NCBI RefSeq assembly: GCF_023283825.1 | Contig: NZ_JAKILD010000022.1 | Span: forward strand, 1-64,000 | DNA: 64,000 nt | Direction: 5' to 3' | DNA from: Shewanella olleyana | GTDB taxonomy: Bacteria; Pseudomonadota; Gammaproteobacteria; Enterobacterales; Shewanellaceae | In this document: piece after piece, positions 54,481 through 63,288 of the stretch | Layout of the letters: the number at the start of each line of letters is the position of its first letter | Numbering within the stretch: position 1 is the stretch's first letter | Notes under the pieces: model-generated | Database searches by the model: none | What the model was told of the DNA's origin: nothing | The model's input: the letters and a program-made list of their open reading frames with translations, nothing else | Program-made: the position numbers and the translations under genes

Positions 54481-56358
54481 TCAACTCAATAATAAATATA
54501 GACAGCAAAGCAGTAAGGCAATACTTAGGCTTTGCCAAAATTTAATGGGGTTTCTTTGAATGAATGGAATGAAGGTTTTGGAGTCGGTCTGACTGGGTGT
54601 GGTTAATGCGTGAATAAACTCATTGGTGTCAGCAAAGCGTAATGAAGGTTCGACTGACAATGCCTTTTCTAAGGCTTTATCCATCCACTCTGGCACCATT
54701 GGGTTGGTTTTATAGACGGGAATATAAGTGAGTTTTAAAAAATCATTTCTTGTGTGACATTTAACAAGCTGACCTTTAAAAGGTTGCTCACCTGCAAGCA
54801 TTTCATAAGCTATAACGGCAAAAGAAAATAAATCTGCTCTGCCATCGGACTGATAGCCTAAAATCACTTCAGGTGATGTGTAATCTGCGGTGCCAAGTAT
54901 CTTGTCTCGCTTAAGCGGTGTATTAATTTCGGCAATACCTTTAATGTGACAAGCACCAAAATCGATTATTTTAACCACGCCATCCCGAGTAATATAAATA
55001 TTATCTGGCTTTAAATCTTGATGAAGGGTTTCTTTACGATGAAAAGCCCGAATACCTGTTTCAATTTGCTTTAGTAACTGTAATACATCCTCTACTGGCC
55101 CACGTTGATGCTGCTCCATCCAGTCGGCCAAGCTCAACCCTTCTAAATACTCAGTTAAATAATATAGCGCTGATTTATTGATGTGATGGTCAACGACTTT
55201 GACCACATGCTGATTATTAATTCGATGTCCTATCCAACTTTCAAGCATGAAACGTTCGATATAGGCCGCATCATCGATGTAATTAACCGACGGTGTTTTC
55301 ATGCACCGTACTTCACCAAGTTTATTCTTTACAACATACACTTGGCTGCGTTGACTTTGATGAAGCACCTTAGTCACTTCATAGTCATCCAACTTCATTC
55401 CCACTGACATAGGCGGCGGAAAAGGACGACTTGATAGTTTATGATAAACATCATCAATGGCTTGAGTAGGAAGCTGCTTTATAGCAATAAGTTGAGCACT
55501 TAAGTTATCTTTGCTGTCTAACTCAAAGGCTTTATCAAGTAATTTTTGACAGAATACTTCACAGGCATCATCAGTCAAAGAAGAATGTGACTGTTGAAAG
55601 TTAAGTAAACTATTTGCTAGCTCATGATCAGTAACCACATCATGAATACCATCAGTGGTCATTAAATATAAATCATCGACCTCAATATTAAACTGCTTGT
55701 AATCGACTTCTAGATTGACATCCATGCCCAATGCACGTGTTAAGTAACTGGTGAAATCATTGACTGATGTGCTGTGATCGCGACTTAATTTAACCAGCTG
55801 ACCGTGCCTGAAACGGTATACTCGCGAATCGCCCACATGCAGCATATGCGCCGAGCAAGACTTAAACACTAGCGCACTAAAAGTACACACATAGCCTTTA
55901 CGCGCGTCACGATAATCTTGACCTAAACCATACAACCAGCGATTAAGCGCCGTTAATACCCGCGTACTTGAAGTCAATACACTCCAAGATTCAGGCGTTG
56001 AATAGTAATCAGCGATGAAGTTAGATACGCTAATCGCTGATGCTTTAGCACCACCTTCAGCCGCACTCACTCCATCGCTAATGACACTCACAATCCCTTT
56101 TGTGGTTAACATCAAACCCGTTGGAATTTTTATCCCGATGGCATCTTCATTTTCAGCTTTACGGCCTTTATCTGATACTTGTCCAGCAAATACCTCAAGC
56201 GCACCAGAAATAGGTAAATGTTCTTGTTTTTGATTTGTTCTTTCTTGGGGATTTAGGTTTTCTGAAATTAATTCAGCAGATACTGGAGCCACAACAGCGT
56301 TAACTGAAGAGGTTTCTTTCTCAGTGAGGTTTACACTGTCGAAATTATTTGATTGCAT
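54481..56358 (-). CDS. Bifunctional PP2C phosphatase / Ser-Thr protein kinase
   Basis: The 625-residue fusion has an N-terminal PP2C-type phosphatase (about 55-300; SDKGRKAENEDAIGI, VSDGVSAAEGG, LHVGDSRVYRF, TTDGIHD) and a Hanks-type kinase (about 325-600) with HQDLKPDNIYI (catalytic loop), IDFGACH (DFG) and GTADYTSPEVI. A C-terminal transmembrane helix (SIALLLCCLYLLL) anchors it. Such fusions accompany nitrate-assimilation genes in several marine gammaproteobacteria. Substrate unknown; the adjacent transporter is a candidate (inference). ATG 56358 has AGGA 5 bp upstream; the previous codon GTG is an alternative. A hairpin separates it from the transporter gene. Confidence 0.9.
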   Translation of the reverse strand: MQSNNFDSVNLTEKETSSVNAVVAPVSAELISENLNPQERTNQKQEHLPISGALEVFAGQVSDKGRKAENEDAIGIKIPTGLMLTTKGIVSVISDGVSAAEGGAKASAISVSNFIADYYSTPESWSVLTSSTRVLTALNRWLYGLGQDYRDARKGYVCTFSALVFKSCSAHMLHVGDSRVYRFRHGQLVKLSRDHSTSVNDFTSYLTRALGMDVNLEVDYKQFNIEVDDLYLMTTDGIHDVVTDHELANSLLNFQQSHSSLTDDACEVFCQKLLDKAFELDSKDNLSAQLIAIKQLPTQAIDDVYHKLSSRPFPPPMSVGMKLDDYEVTKVLHQSQRSQVYVVKNKLGEVRCMKTPSVNYIDDAAYIERFMLESWIGHRINNQHVVKVVDHHINKSALYYLTEYLEGLSLADWMEQHQRGPVEDVLQLLKQIETGIRAFHRKETLHQDLKPDNIYITRDGVVKIIDFGACHIKGIAEINTPLKRDKILGTADYTSPEVILGYQSDGRADLFSFAVIAYEMLAGEQPFKGQLVKCHTRNDFLKLTYIPVYKTNPMVPEWMDKALEKALSVEPSLRFADTNEFIHALTTPSQTDSKTFIPFIQRNPIKFWQSLSIALLLCCLYLLLS

Positions 56359-56378
56359 CACAATCCTTTTGAAAAGCT

Positions 56379-56408
56379 AACACCGTAGAGTCAAAACCAT
56401 ACGGTGTT
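56379..56408 (-). promoter_or_regulatory. Intercistronic hairpin between the nitrate transporter and the kinase gene
   Basis: AACACCGTA pairs with TACGGTGTT around a 12-base loop, 20-50 bp before the kinase start. No U-run follows, so it is more likely an mRNA processing or stability element than a terminator. Confidence 0.5.
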
Positions 56409-56481
56409 AGGTACCAATATTTTCTCATTCTCTAAGTAAATTAAAGCCATTTACTTATTATCTAGTTTATTATCTGGTTTA

Positions 56482-57948
56482 TTAATTTACGCTAATCAGC
56501 GTGACTTCACCTTTTTCATTCACTTCTGCCATGTGCCCTTTAGGTTCTGACATAAAGAATAAAGTAATGAAACCAAGTACCGCGCTCACTGCTATCACGT
56601 AAAAGAATACAGATGTTGGCACCATTGAATAAACGGTTAAGAAAAATACCGCGCCAACATTACCATAAGCCCCTGTCATACCTGCAATTTGCCCCGTTAA
56701 ACGACGCTTAATTAGCGGAACTGCAGCAAATACCGCCCCTTCACCACCTTGGACGAAGAAAGAACATGCCATAACCACAACCACTGCTAACGGCAATGAC
56801 CAAGTTCCATCAATTTGCCCAACAGCAAAGTAACCTACAGCTAAACCAGCAGTTAGGATTAGTAAGGTATTTTTACGGCCAAATTTATCACTTAACCAAC
56901 CGCCTCCAGGGCGAGACATTAAGTTCATAAAGGCATAGCTAGATGCCACCATACCTGCCTGCGCCATACCTAACCCAAAGGTTTCAGCAAAAAATAATGG
57001 CAGCATGGATACAACCGCAAGCTCAGAACCAAAAGTGGTAAAATACAGCACATTTAATACGGCAACTTGTTTAAATGGGTAACGCTCAAACTCTGGTACT
57101 TCTTTAACAAAAATGTCTTTGTTAACTTGGTAGGTTTGATAAAGGTCGACAAAAAAGATAGCAACCAAGCCAACATAAATAATATTCGTCGTTTGCTCAT
57201 CTAACATGCTTACTCCCGCTGGCGATAATTTCCAAGCAAGTAAAGCCAGCGTCGCATACATTGGGATTTTCATGAAAATCAGTAAAGAAAAATCACCTTT
57301 ACTGGTCACCTCTAGGCCACCCGCCTTTTTAGGTTTGAAATAGGTAGAACCTTTTGGTGTATCAGTGACATTAAAGTAATACACAAAGGCGAACACTAAG
57401 CTCATTAACCCTGTAAGGCCAATGGCATAACGCCAACCATCTTCGCCGCCAAAAAAGATAGCAATAGCAGGCAGTGTGAAGGCTGCAGCTGCTGAACCGA
57501 AGTTACCCCAACCGCCATAAATACCTTCAGCAGTTCCAAGCTCTTTAGCAGGAAACCATTCACTGACAATTCGAATGCCAATAACAAAGCCAGCGCCAAT
57601 AAAACCAATTAAAAATCGCGCCAATGCTAATTGCTCAAACGAATCCGCCACTGCAAACATGAAACATGGAATAGAACACACACCCATTAATGCTGAATAG
57701 GTCAATCTTGGGCCATATTTATCGGTCACCATACCGATAATGATCCGAGCGGGAATAGTTAATGCCACGTTCAAAATTAGTAAGGTTTTTATTTGGGATG
57801 TAGTTAATCCCAAACTATCTGCAATGACACTTAATAAAGGCGCAGCGTTAAACCAAACCACAAATGTTATAAAAAATGCAATCCAGCTTAAATGCAGCGT
57901 TTTCATCTTTCCCGAAAACGACAATAAGTTAAATTTTTCAGAACTCAT
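56482..57948 (-). CDS. Nitrate/nitrite MFS transporter, NarK/NasA type
   Basis: The 488-residue major facilitator protein has 12 helices and the nitrate/nitrite-porter signatures: [14 protein letters not shown] in loop 2-3, [37 protein letters not shown] in helix 5 and [16 protein letters not shown] in helix 10-11. It has a large central loop (about 205-260). It imports nitrate and/or nitrite for assimilation with the NirBD beside it. It starts 11 bp after nirD and is thus in the nir operon. Confidence 0.9.
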   Translation of the reverse strand: MSSEKFNLLSFSGKMKTLHLSWIAFFITFVVWFNAAPLLSVIADSLGLTTSQIKTLLILNVALTIPARIIIGMVTDKYGPRLTYSALMGVCSIPCFMFAVADSFEQLALARFLIGFIGAGFVIGIRIVSEWFPAKELGTAEGIYGGWGNFGSAAAAFTLPAIAIFFGGEDGWRYAIGLTGLMSLVFAFVYYFNVTDTPKGSTYFKPKKAGGLEVTSKGDFSLLIFMKIPMYATLALLAWKLSPAGVSMLDEQTTNIIYVGLVAIFFVDLYQTYQVNKDIFVKEVPEFERYPFKQVAVLNVLYFTTFGSELAVVSMLPLFFAETFGLGMAQAGMVASSYAFMNLMSRPGGGWLSDKFGRKNTLLILTAGLAVGYFAVGQIDGTWSLPLAVVVVMACSFFVQGGEGAVFAAVPLIKRRLTGQIAGMTGAYGNVGAVFFLTVYSMVPTSVFFYVIAVSAVLGFITLFFMSEPKGHMAEVNEKGEVTLISVN

Positions 57949-57959
57949 GCTTCACGTCC

Positions 57960-58286
57960 TTATGACTTAGCCAAGATAAGTACTTGGCCAGCTTCCTTTT
58001 TAATCTGATATGGAGAGGCGACTAATGCTTCATCTTCAATACACACACCAGTTTCAAGACTGTAATGCTGCTTATATAATGGCGATGCGACACATAATAC
58101 CCCACCCATATCGCAAATTAACCCTCTCGCTAATAAACTCACACCCGTTGCAGGGTCGACATTATCGATGGCAAATAAACCATGCTTACCTAAATCAAAA
58201 ATCGCGACAGCTTTTCCTGCAACCCAAGCAGCAACACCTGTTCCTTGAGGCAAAGTTGACTCATTACATACGTTTACCCAACTCAT
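57960..58286 (-). CDS. nirD: Assimilatory nitrite reductase small subunit NirD
   Basis: The 108-residue protein has a Rieske-like fold (WVNVCNESTLPQGTGVAAWVAGKAVAIFDLGKHGLFAIDN, then GLICDMGGVLCVASPLYKQHYSLETG) without the cluster-binding CxH/CxxH pairs, as in NirD. It assists NirB. Its ATG overlaps the NirB stop (ATGA). Confidence 0.93.
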   Translation of the reverse strand: MSWVNVCNESTLPQGTGVAAWVAGKAVAIFDLGKHGLFAIDNVDPATGVSLLARGLICDMGGVLCVASPLYKQHYSLETGVCIEDEALVASPYQIKKEAGQVLILAKS

Positions 58287-60928
58287 ATTAATTCCTCCGT
58301 TGCAGCTTGCTCGTTTTGTTCAGTGGTAATATCTTTAATGGCAATATTTCCAGCACCTGATGATTCAGGGCTTAATGGGAAACGCTGTTCGCGCACTCTT
58401 TGATATAAATGAGTTTCACCTTCTGGCATAGCATCTGGATTAACAAATTCACTAAAGCGAGCTAAAAACTCAGGTTTTTCTAAACTGGTTTTCCACTCAC
58501 ACTGATAGGTATCAACTACCTTATTCATTTGTTTTTCTAGTTCAGTTGCAATACCCAAACTATCTTCAATGACTACAGATTGCAGATACTCAAGTCCGCC
58601 TTCTAGTGACTCCATCCAAACAGAAGTACGCTGTAATTTATCAGCTGTTTTAATGTAGAACATTAAAACTCTATCAATGTATTTAACTAAGGTTTCGGTA
58701 TCTAAATCAGTTGCAAACAAATCACCATGGCGAGGACGCATGCCGCCATTACCAGCAACGTATAAATTCCAGCCCTTATCGGTCGCAATCACACCAATAT
58801 CTTTACTCTGCGCTTCAGCACATTCTCGAGTACAACCTGATACAGCAAACTTAATCTTGTGAGGGCTACGCAGGCCTTTATAACGATTTTCTAAATCAAT
58901 CGCTGTACCTACTGAATCTTGAACGCCATAACGGCACCAAGTGCTACCTACACAAGATTTGACCGTACGTAATGATTTACCATAAGCGTGTCCGGTCTCA
59001 AAACCTGCATCAATCAACTTATGCCAGATAATCGGCAGCTCTGATAATTTAGCGCCAAACATATCAATACGCTGACCACCGGTGATTTTGGTGTATAAAT
59101 CGAACTCTTTTGCCACAGCTCCTATGGCAATAAGACCGTCAGGGGTAATTTCACCACCAGCAATACGCGGAACCACTGAATAGGTGCCATCTTTTTGCAA
59201 GTTACCTAAATACGCATCATTGGTGTCCTGCAATTGAACATGGCTGCTTTCTTGGTTAAGGACATATTTATTTTGCAGAGATGCAAATATTGACGCAGCT
59301 GCTGGTTTACAAAGGTCGCACCCAAACGTTGAATGCTGACCATTAGCTGACTTTTTGCCATGTTTAGTAATTAATGTCTCAAAGTCGGTAATATTTTCGA
59401 CCTGACATAAATGATAAAGCGATTGTCTATCATGCTCAAAATGCTCACAAATCCCTGTATTACATTCAACACCTTCAGCAATTAATGCTTGGTCCATCAC
59501 TTGTTTAACCAGCGCCGAACAACCACCACAGCCTGAAGCTGCGCGGGTACATGACTTAATTTCAGCAATGGTGTGATTACCCTCTTTCACTGAATTAACG
59601 ATGTCAGCTTTAGTCACCTGATGACATGAACAAATAATAGAGGTGTCTTTTAATTCAACCGCAGATTCATCGCCAGTCATGAGCAGCTCAACTGCATTAC
59701 CTTCAATTTCATCTTGAGACAAATAGCAGTCTAATAAACGGTTATAGTCGCTATTATCACCAACTAACACCGCACCTTTAAGGTATTTACCGGTTTCATC
59801 TAGCCACAGCTTTTTATAAATTCCAGACTGATTATCTGATAACTCAACAAACTGGGCATTTTCAAACCCGCGGCTTTCGCCAATGGCGGCCACATCTACA
59901 CCCAGTAATTTAAGCTTAGTGCTCATATCTGCGCCAGTGAAAGTCGTTGATTTAGCTGATTCATCTGCACTTGCTGCAAGATGTGACACTGCTACGCGCG
60001 CCATTTGATAGCCAGGAGCAACTAAACCAAAGATGCGATTTTGCCATAATGCACATTCGCCTATCGCGTAAACATTAGCAGCAGAGGTCAAACAATTATC
60101 ATCAATGGTAATACCACCGCGTTCACCCATTGCTAATCCACTTGAGCGAGCAAGCGCATCTTGTGGCCTAATACCTGCCGAAAACACAATCATGTCTGTT
60201 TCAAGGAAGGTGTCATCATTAAATGTCATGCGGTGCATAGCCGACTCGCCATCAATAATGGCTGTAGTCGCTTTTGAAGTATGAACCGAAACACCCAAGT
60301 CATTAATTTTACTTTTCAGTAAATCACCGGCTTTATCATTTAACTGAACAGGCATTAACTGCGGCGCAAACTCAACCACATGGGTAGTCACCCCTAATGC
60401 CATCAGCGCATTTGCAGCTTCTAAGCCTAATAAGCCACCACCCACGACGACACCCACTTTCGATTGGCTGGCTGCAGCTTCAATATCTTGCAAGTCTTCA
60501 ATGGTGCGGTACACCACGCAGCGTTCGCGATCATTACCATTAATAGGAGGTACAAAAGGATACGAACCTGTAGCAAGTACTAAGCTATCGTAATGACTGG
60601 TTACGCCATCTTCAGTCGTGATAGATTTGCTTTCAGTATCTAGCTCAGTAATACGAGTTTCTAAATGAAGTTTAACACCCCAATCTTGATAATCTTGAGC
60701 ACTTGTCAACATCAGCTCATCAGCGCTGCCTGTTTCAAAATACTTGGATAACTGTACACGGTCGTATGCAGGGCGAGGCTCTTCACCGTAAACTTCAATC
60801 TCGAATTGCTGTTGCAATCCTTGACTGCATAATTGTTCAATAAAGTGGTGCCCGACCATGCCATTTCCGATCACAACAAGCTTTGGTTTTGCGCTTACTG
60901 AATTCGACGTTCCTGTTGAATTTGCCAT
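58283..60928 (-). CDS. nirB: NADH-dependent nitrite reductase large subunit NirB
   Basis: It reduces nitrite to ammonium with NAD(P)H. It is 881 residues: FAD/NAD-binding domain (about 20-320; VVIGNGMVGHHF and VGVVVGGGLLGLEAA), BFD-like [2Fe-2S] domain (CSCHQVTKAD, CTRAASGCGGC; about 430-490), ferredoxin-like half-domain, and the siroheme/4Fe-4S domain with CVGSTWCRYG and SGCTRECAEAQ (about 640-690). ATG 60928 has AGGAG 6 bp ahead; the 12 codons upstream were rejected because they run back into the leader terminator region. Preceded by a 380-nt regulatory leader. Confidence 0.95.
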   Translation of the reverse strand: MANSTGTSNSVSAKPKLVVIGNGMVGHHFIEQLCSQGLQQQFEIEVYGEEPRPAYDRVQLSKYFETGSADELMLTSAQDYQDWGVKLHLETRITELDTESKSITTEDGVTSHYDSLVLATGSYPFVPPINGNDRERCVVYRTIEDLQDIEAAASQSKVGVVVGGGLLGLEAANALMALGVTTHVVEFAPQLMPVQLNDKAGDLLKSKINDLGVSVHTSKATTAIIDGESAMHRMTFNDDTFLETDMIVFSAGIRPQDALARSSGLAMGERGGITIDDNCLTSAANVYAIGECALWQNRIFGLVAPGYQMARVAVSHLAASADESAKSTTFTGADMSTKLKLLGVDVAAIGESRGFENAQFVELSDNQSGIYKKLWLDETGKYLKGAVLVGDNSDYNRLLDCYLSQDEIEGNAVELLMTGDESAVELKDTSIICSCHQVTKADIVNSVKEGNHTIAEIKSCTRAASGCGGCSALVKQVMDQALIAEGVECNTGICEHFEHDRQSLYHLCQVENITDFETLITKHGKKSANGQHSTFGCDLCKPAAASIFASLQNKYVLNQESSHVQLQDTNDAYLGNLQKDGTYSVVPRIAGGEITPDGLIAIGAVAKEFDLYTKITGGQRIDMFGAKLSELPIIWHKLIDAGFETGHAYGKSLRTVKSCVGSTWCRYGVQDSVGTAIDLENRYKGLRSPHKIKFAVSGCTRECAEAQSKDIGVIATDKGWNLYVAGNGGMRPRHGDLFATDLDTETLVKYIDRVLMFYIKTADKLQRTSVWMESLEGGLEYLQSVVIEDSLGIATELEKQMNKVVDTYQCEWKTSLEKPEFLARFSEFVNPDAMPEGETHLYQRVREQRFPLSPESSGAGNIAIKDITTEQNEQAATEELI

Positions 60929-60954
60929 CGTAGGCTCCTTGATTATTTTGAATT

Positions 60955-61000
60955 CAAAAAACAAAAAGGCACCAATCTCTGGGTTAGCAGAGATGGCGCC
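60955..61000 (-). terminator. Leader terminator of nirB
   Basis: On the minus strand GGCGCC-ATCTCTG-CTAACC-CAGAGAT-TGGTGCC forms a long stem followed by TTTTTGTTTTTT, 27 bp before the nirB ATG. It overlaps the second AAUGGC hexaloop hairpin (60995-61006), so the two structures exclude each other, as expected for ANTAR antitermination. Confidence 0.88.
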
Positions 61001-61006
61001 ATTGCC
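60995..61006 (-). promoter_or_regulatory. Candidate ANTAR hexaloop hairpin P2
   Basis: The minus strand reads GGC-AATGGC-GCC: a stem with a six-base loop having A at position 1 and G at position 4, the ANTAR-binding signature. Its 3' arm is part of the terminator stem. The stem is only three pairs long, so it would need protein to hold it. Confidence 0.6.
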
Positions 61007-61080
61007 TATGATTCAAATTTTTAAATATAAACTGAAAATCTTTTAAATATGATTAATCGCTAATTACTTTTGACTGTTCA

Positions 61081-61124
61081 CTTTTGGCTAATAACTTTTT
61101 TGCTAATAACTTTTTGGCTAATAA
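61081..61124. repeat. 15-bp tandem repeat inside the nirB leader
   Basis: Three copies of a 14-15-bp unit (CTTTTTGGCTAATAA and variants) lie between the two hexaloop hairpins. A degenerate fourth may follow on the low-coordinate side. Confidence 0.8.
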
Positions 61125-61128
61125 CTTT

Positions 61129-61162
61129 AGAGTTTACTCAGACGCCATTGCCTTAAGTCACT
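61129..61162 (-). promoter_or_regulatory. Candidate ANTAR hexaloop hairpin P1
   Basis: The minus strand reads TTAAGGC-AATGGC-GTCTGAG with an outer GAGT/ACTC pairing. The six-base loop AAUGGC (A1, G4) is identical to that of the P2 candidate 134 nt downstream. Confidence 0.6.
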
Positions 61163-61319
61163 CATGAAGTTATTAATAATTATTAAGCATTTGCTCAGTT
61201 CAAATTAATATCTAATTTACTTCACTAAACATTGCCGCAGTTATTATCTGAATTCTGGATTTCCCCACTGCATTTCGCCAAGACTGCAAACAAACCGATC
61301 TCACTGTTTTATAGAATGT

Positions 61320-61336
61320 TGCATTGAGTATGCCAA
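61320..61336 (-). promoter_or_regulatory. Candidate sigma-54 promoter of nirB
   Basis: TTGGCATACTCAATGCA on the minus strand has the obligatory GG and GC at 10-bp spacing and fits TGGCAC-N5-TTGC with two mismatches. It would start transcription near 61309 and give a leader of about 380 nt. Confidence 0.5.
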
Positions 61337-61396
61337 CACCAACACAAAGATAAGCAACTGTTTTAATGTAATTTATTTACCCAAAACATTAATATT

Positions 61397-62026
61397 TTAA
61401 GCTTCCTTGTTCACCGCAGGAGCAGTTGCACCAAATCGATGCATTCTGGTTGCATCAAGTTGTTGCGCCGCCGTCATAATATGCTGCGCCATCTCACCCA
61501 AACTGATACCTTTTTCCATTGCTTGCTTTTGAATTAATTCATGAGCTTGTGATTCTGAGATGCCTTGGCTTTGTAACAAAGACTTCGCTTTAGATAACTG
61601 TTTTAAACCAGTGCATTGCTTATCAAGCAACTTCATTTTTTCAAGCATATTAGAAGCACTGTTAAAACGAATTTTAGCTAAACTGACTAATGAGTTTAAT
61701 CGCTTAGGCGTCATTTTTTCAGGTACAAAAGTCACTCGACCACACTTTAGTAAACTCTCTAAATGGCTTTCATCCCAAGAGTAAGCGTTAACAATAATAG
61801 GTAATGCTGTGCTTGCCAGTAACCGTTCAATAAACACTTGCTGTAATGGTTGTAGTGCTTCAGTAAAAAACACTAAACATAAACCATTTCCTTTCATCGC
61901 TTGACGTTCAAGTTGACTCAACGAGATCATTTCCATACACGGCTCGACGGTACTTAACTCAGACATACAATCAATAAATAAATCTTCATTGCTAAATGAA
62001 GGGTCGCGATAAACTAAATTAACCAT
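61397..62026 (-). CDS. NasT-like ANTAR-domain response regulator
   Basis: The 209-residue protein has an N-terminal receiver-like domain (about 1-125) that seems to lack the normal acidic triad, so it is a pseudo-receiver. A coiled-coil linker and a C-terminal ANTAR domain follow (about 140-195; KAKSLLQSQGISESQAHELIQKQAMEKGISLGEMAQHIM). ANTAR proteins bind paired hexaloop RNA hairpins and prevent leader termination. The gene lies 469 bp before nirB, whose leader has such hairpins. A NasS-type nitrate sensor is not in the window. AGGAG lies 7 bp before ATG. Confidence 0.85.
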   Translation of the reverse strand: MVNLVYRDPSFSNEDLFIDCMSELSTVEPCMEMISLSQLERQAMKGNGLCLVFFTEALQPLQQVFIERLLASTALPIIVNAYSWDESHLESLLKCGRVTFVPEKMTPKRLNSLVSLAKIRFNSASNMLEKMKLLDKQCTGLKQLSKAKSLLQSQGISESQAHELIQKQAMEKGISLGEMAQHIMTAAQQLDATRMHRFGATAPAVNKEA

Positions 62027-62097
62027 GGGCTAGCTCCTAACTTTCTGGTTAAAAAACAAGATGAAAAACGAGCGGCAAGAAATCGATATGAATCGTT

Positions 62098-63288
62098 TCA
62101 TAATCGCAGCTCACAAAAGTGGGTATCGGCTTTCGAAGAAAGCATAAATATGTCTTCGGTCTTATTTAAGCTGCTTTTTAACGAAGCACTGTTATTACGT
62201 AAAAACCAATTTTTACTGGCTCTTTTTATCGACTTTTCAATGGGCAACGATGGTGACAACAAAGCGTAAACTAACGCCATTGTTGCCGTCACGCTACCAA
62301 TGGCTTGCTGTAGCTGCAAATCGGATAATTCAGCTTGCTCAATATCCTCAGCGTGCCAAAGTTGTGCAAGCAAATGTGCAGGCAAGTCTGACTGACCGAC
62401 TTTTGCACCAACAAAAGCCTCAAGTTGAGTCGGAATTTCAATTTGTGTTTGTTCAGAGAGCAGTTGATTATCGTTAGCACTAAAACGCAGCATTCTGACT
62501 TGAGTTGTCACTCGTGGATTTATTTCTGTCTCGCCTTGAAGGCCTTTAAAAATAGCAATACTAGCTGGGGTTGTTGATGTTTCACCTACTTGTTTTTGCG
62601 CTAATAACAATGCCACTTGTTGGTGCTGTTTATCTAAACCGGGGTGAAAATAACTGCGTAAACTATTCGATGCATTCGTTGGATTAATACAACGTACTGA
62701 CATTTGAATTAAACTACGCAGTCCTAATTCTTGATGTAGACGGCGACAATCATTCAAAACAGGTACAATATCAGCTGAGTTGACGTAAATAATGCCTGTT
62801 CTCGCCAGATTTACCTTAGCTTGTTCAGCAGTAAAACAACGTGGAATATCCAATGCTGAAATATAAGCTTCCACATGTCTTCTGTGGGGCAGTGACTGAC
62901 TATCGCCATGTAAAATAATGCTTTGTCCATTCTTCGCTAAGGTTTTAGCCGCTAACAATAACCAAGGTAATTGCTCGCGCTTACCTGCGTAAACAGGCCA
63001 ATCAATATCAGCTTGAATTGATTGCCACTCGCTTGGTACTAATTGCTTAAGCCCTGCTGCTACACCAGCTAATTCTTCAATCGATTCACCACGAACTCGC
63101 ATTAACATCATGGCTGCGGCCATCTGATTCGAAGAAAGATCACCTTTAGCAAACGCGGTAATCAAATGCGAAGCTTCAGCAAAATTTAAACTGCGGCTGC
63201 CTTTAATCCCCTTGCCTAAGGTTTTCACTAACTTCCTATTATCAAAATCTTCAGCATTAAGCATAGCTGCGGTGTGTTGTTCAACCAT
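62098..63288 (-). CDS. TrpD2/YbiB-like glycosyltransferase-fold protein
   Basis: The 396-residue protein is of the anthranilate-phosphoribosyltransferase fold without tryptophan genes nearby: N-terminal helical domain (LVKTLGKGIKGSRSLNFAEASHLITAFAKGDLSSNQMAAAMMLMRVRGESIEEL) and a larger alpha/beta domain (about 80-330). YbiB/TrpD2 proteins bind nucleic acid and are not TrpD enzymes. ATG 63288 overlaps the end of cobA by 8 bp; a longer frame to 63396 is created by the 18-bp repeats and has no homology. The role in the nitrate cluster is unknown. Confidence 0.8.
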   Translation of the reverse strand: MVEQHTAAMLNAEDFDNRKLVKTLGKGIKGSRSLNFAEASHLITAFAKGDLSSNQMAAAMMLMRVRGESIEELAGVAAGLKQLVPSEWQSIQADIDWPVYAGKREQLPWLLLAAKTLAKNGQSIILHGDSQSLPHRRHVEAYISALDIPRCFTAEQAKVNLARTGIIYVNSADIVPVLNDCRRLHQELGLRSLIQMSVRCINPTNASNSLRSYFHPGLDKQHQQVALLLAQKQVGETSTTPASIAIFKGLQGETEINPRVTTQVRMLRFSANDNQLLSEQTQIEIPTQLEAFVGAKVGQSDLPAHLLAQLWHAEDIEQAELSDLQLQQAIGSVTATMALVYALLSPSLPIEKSIKRASKNWFLRNNSASLKSSLNKTEDIFMLSSKADTHFCELRL

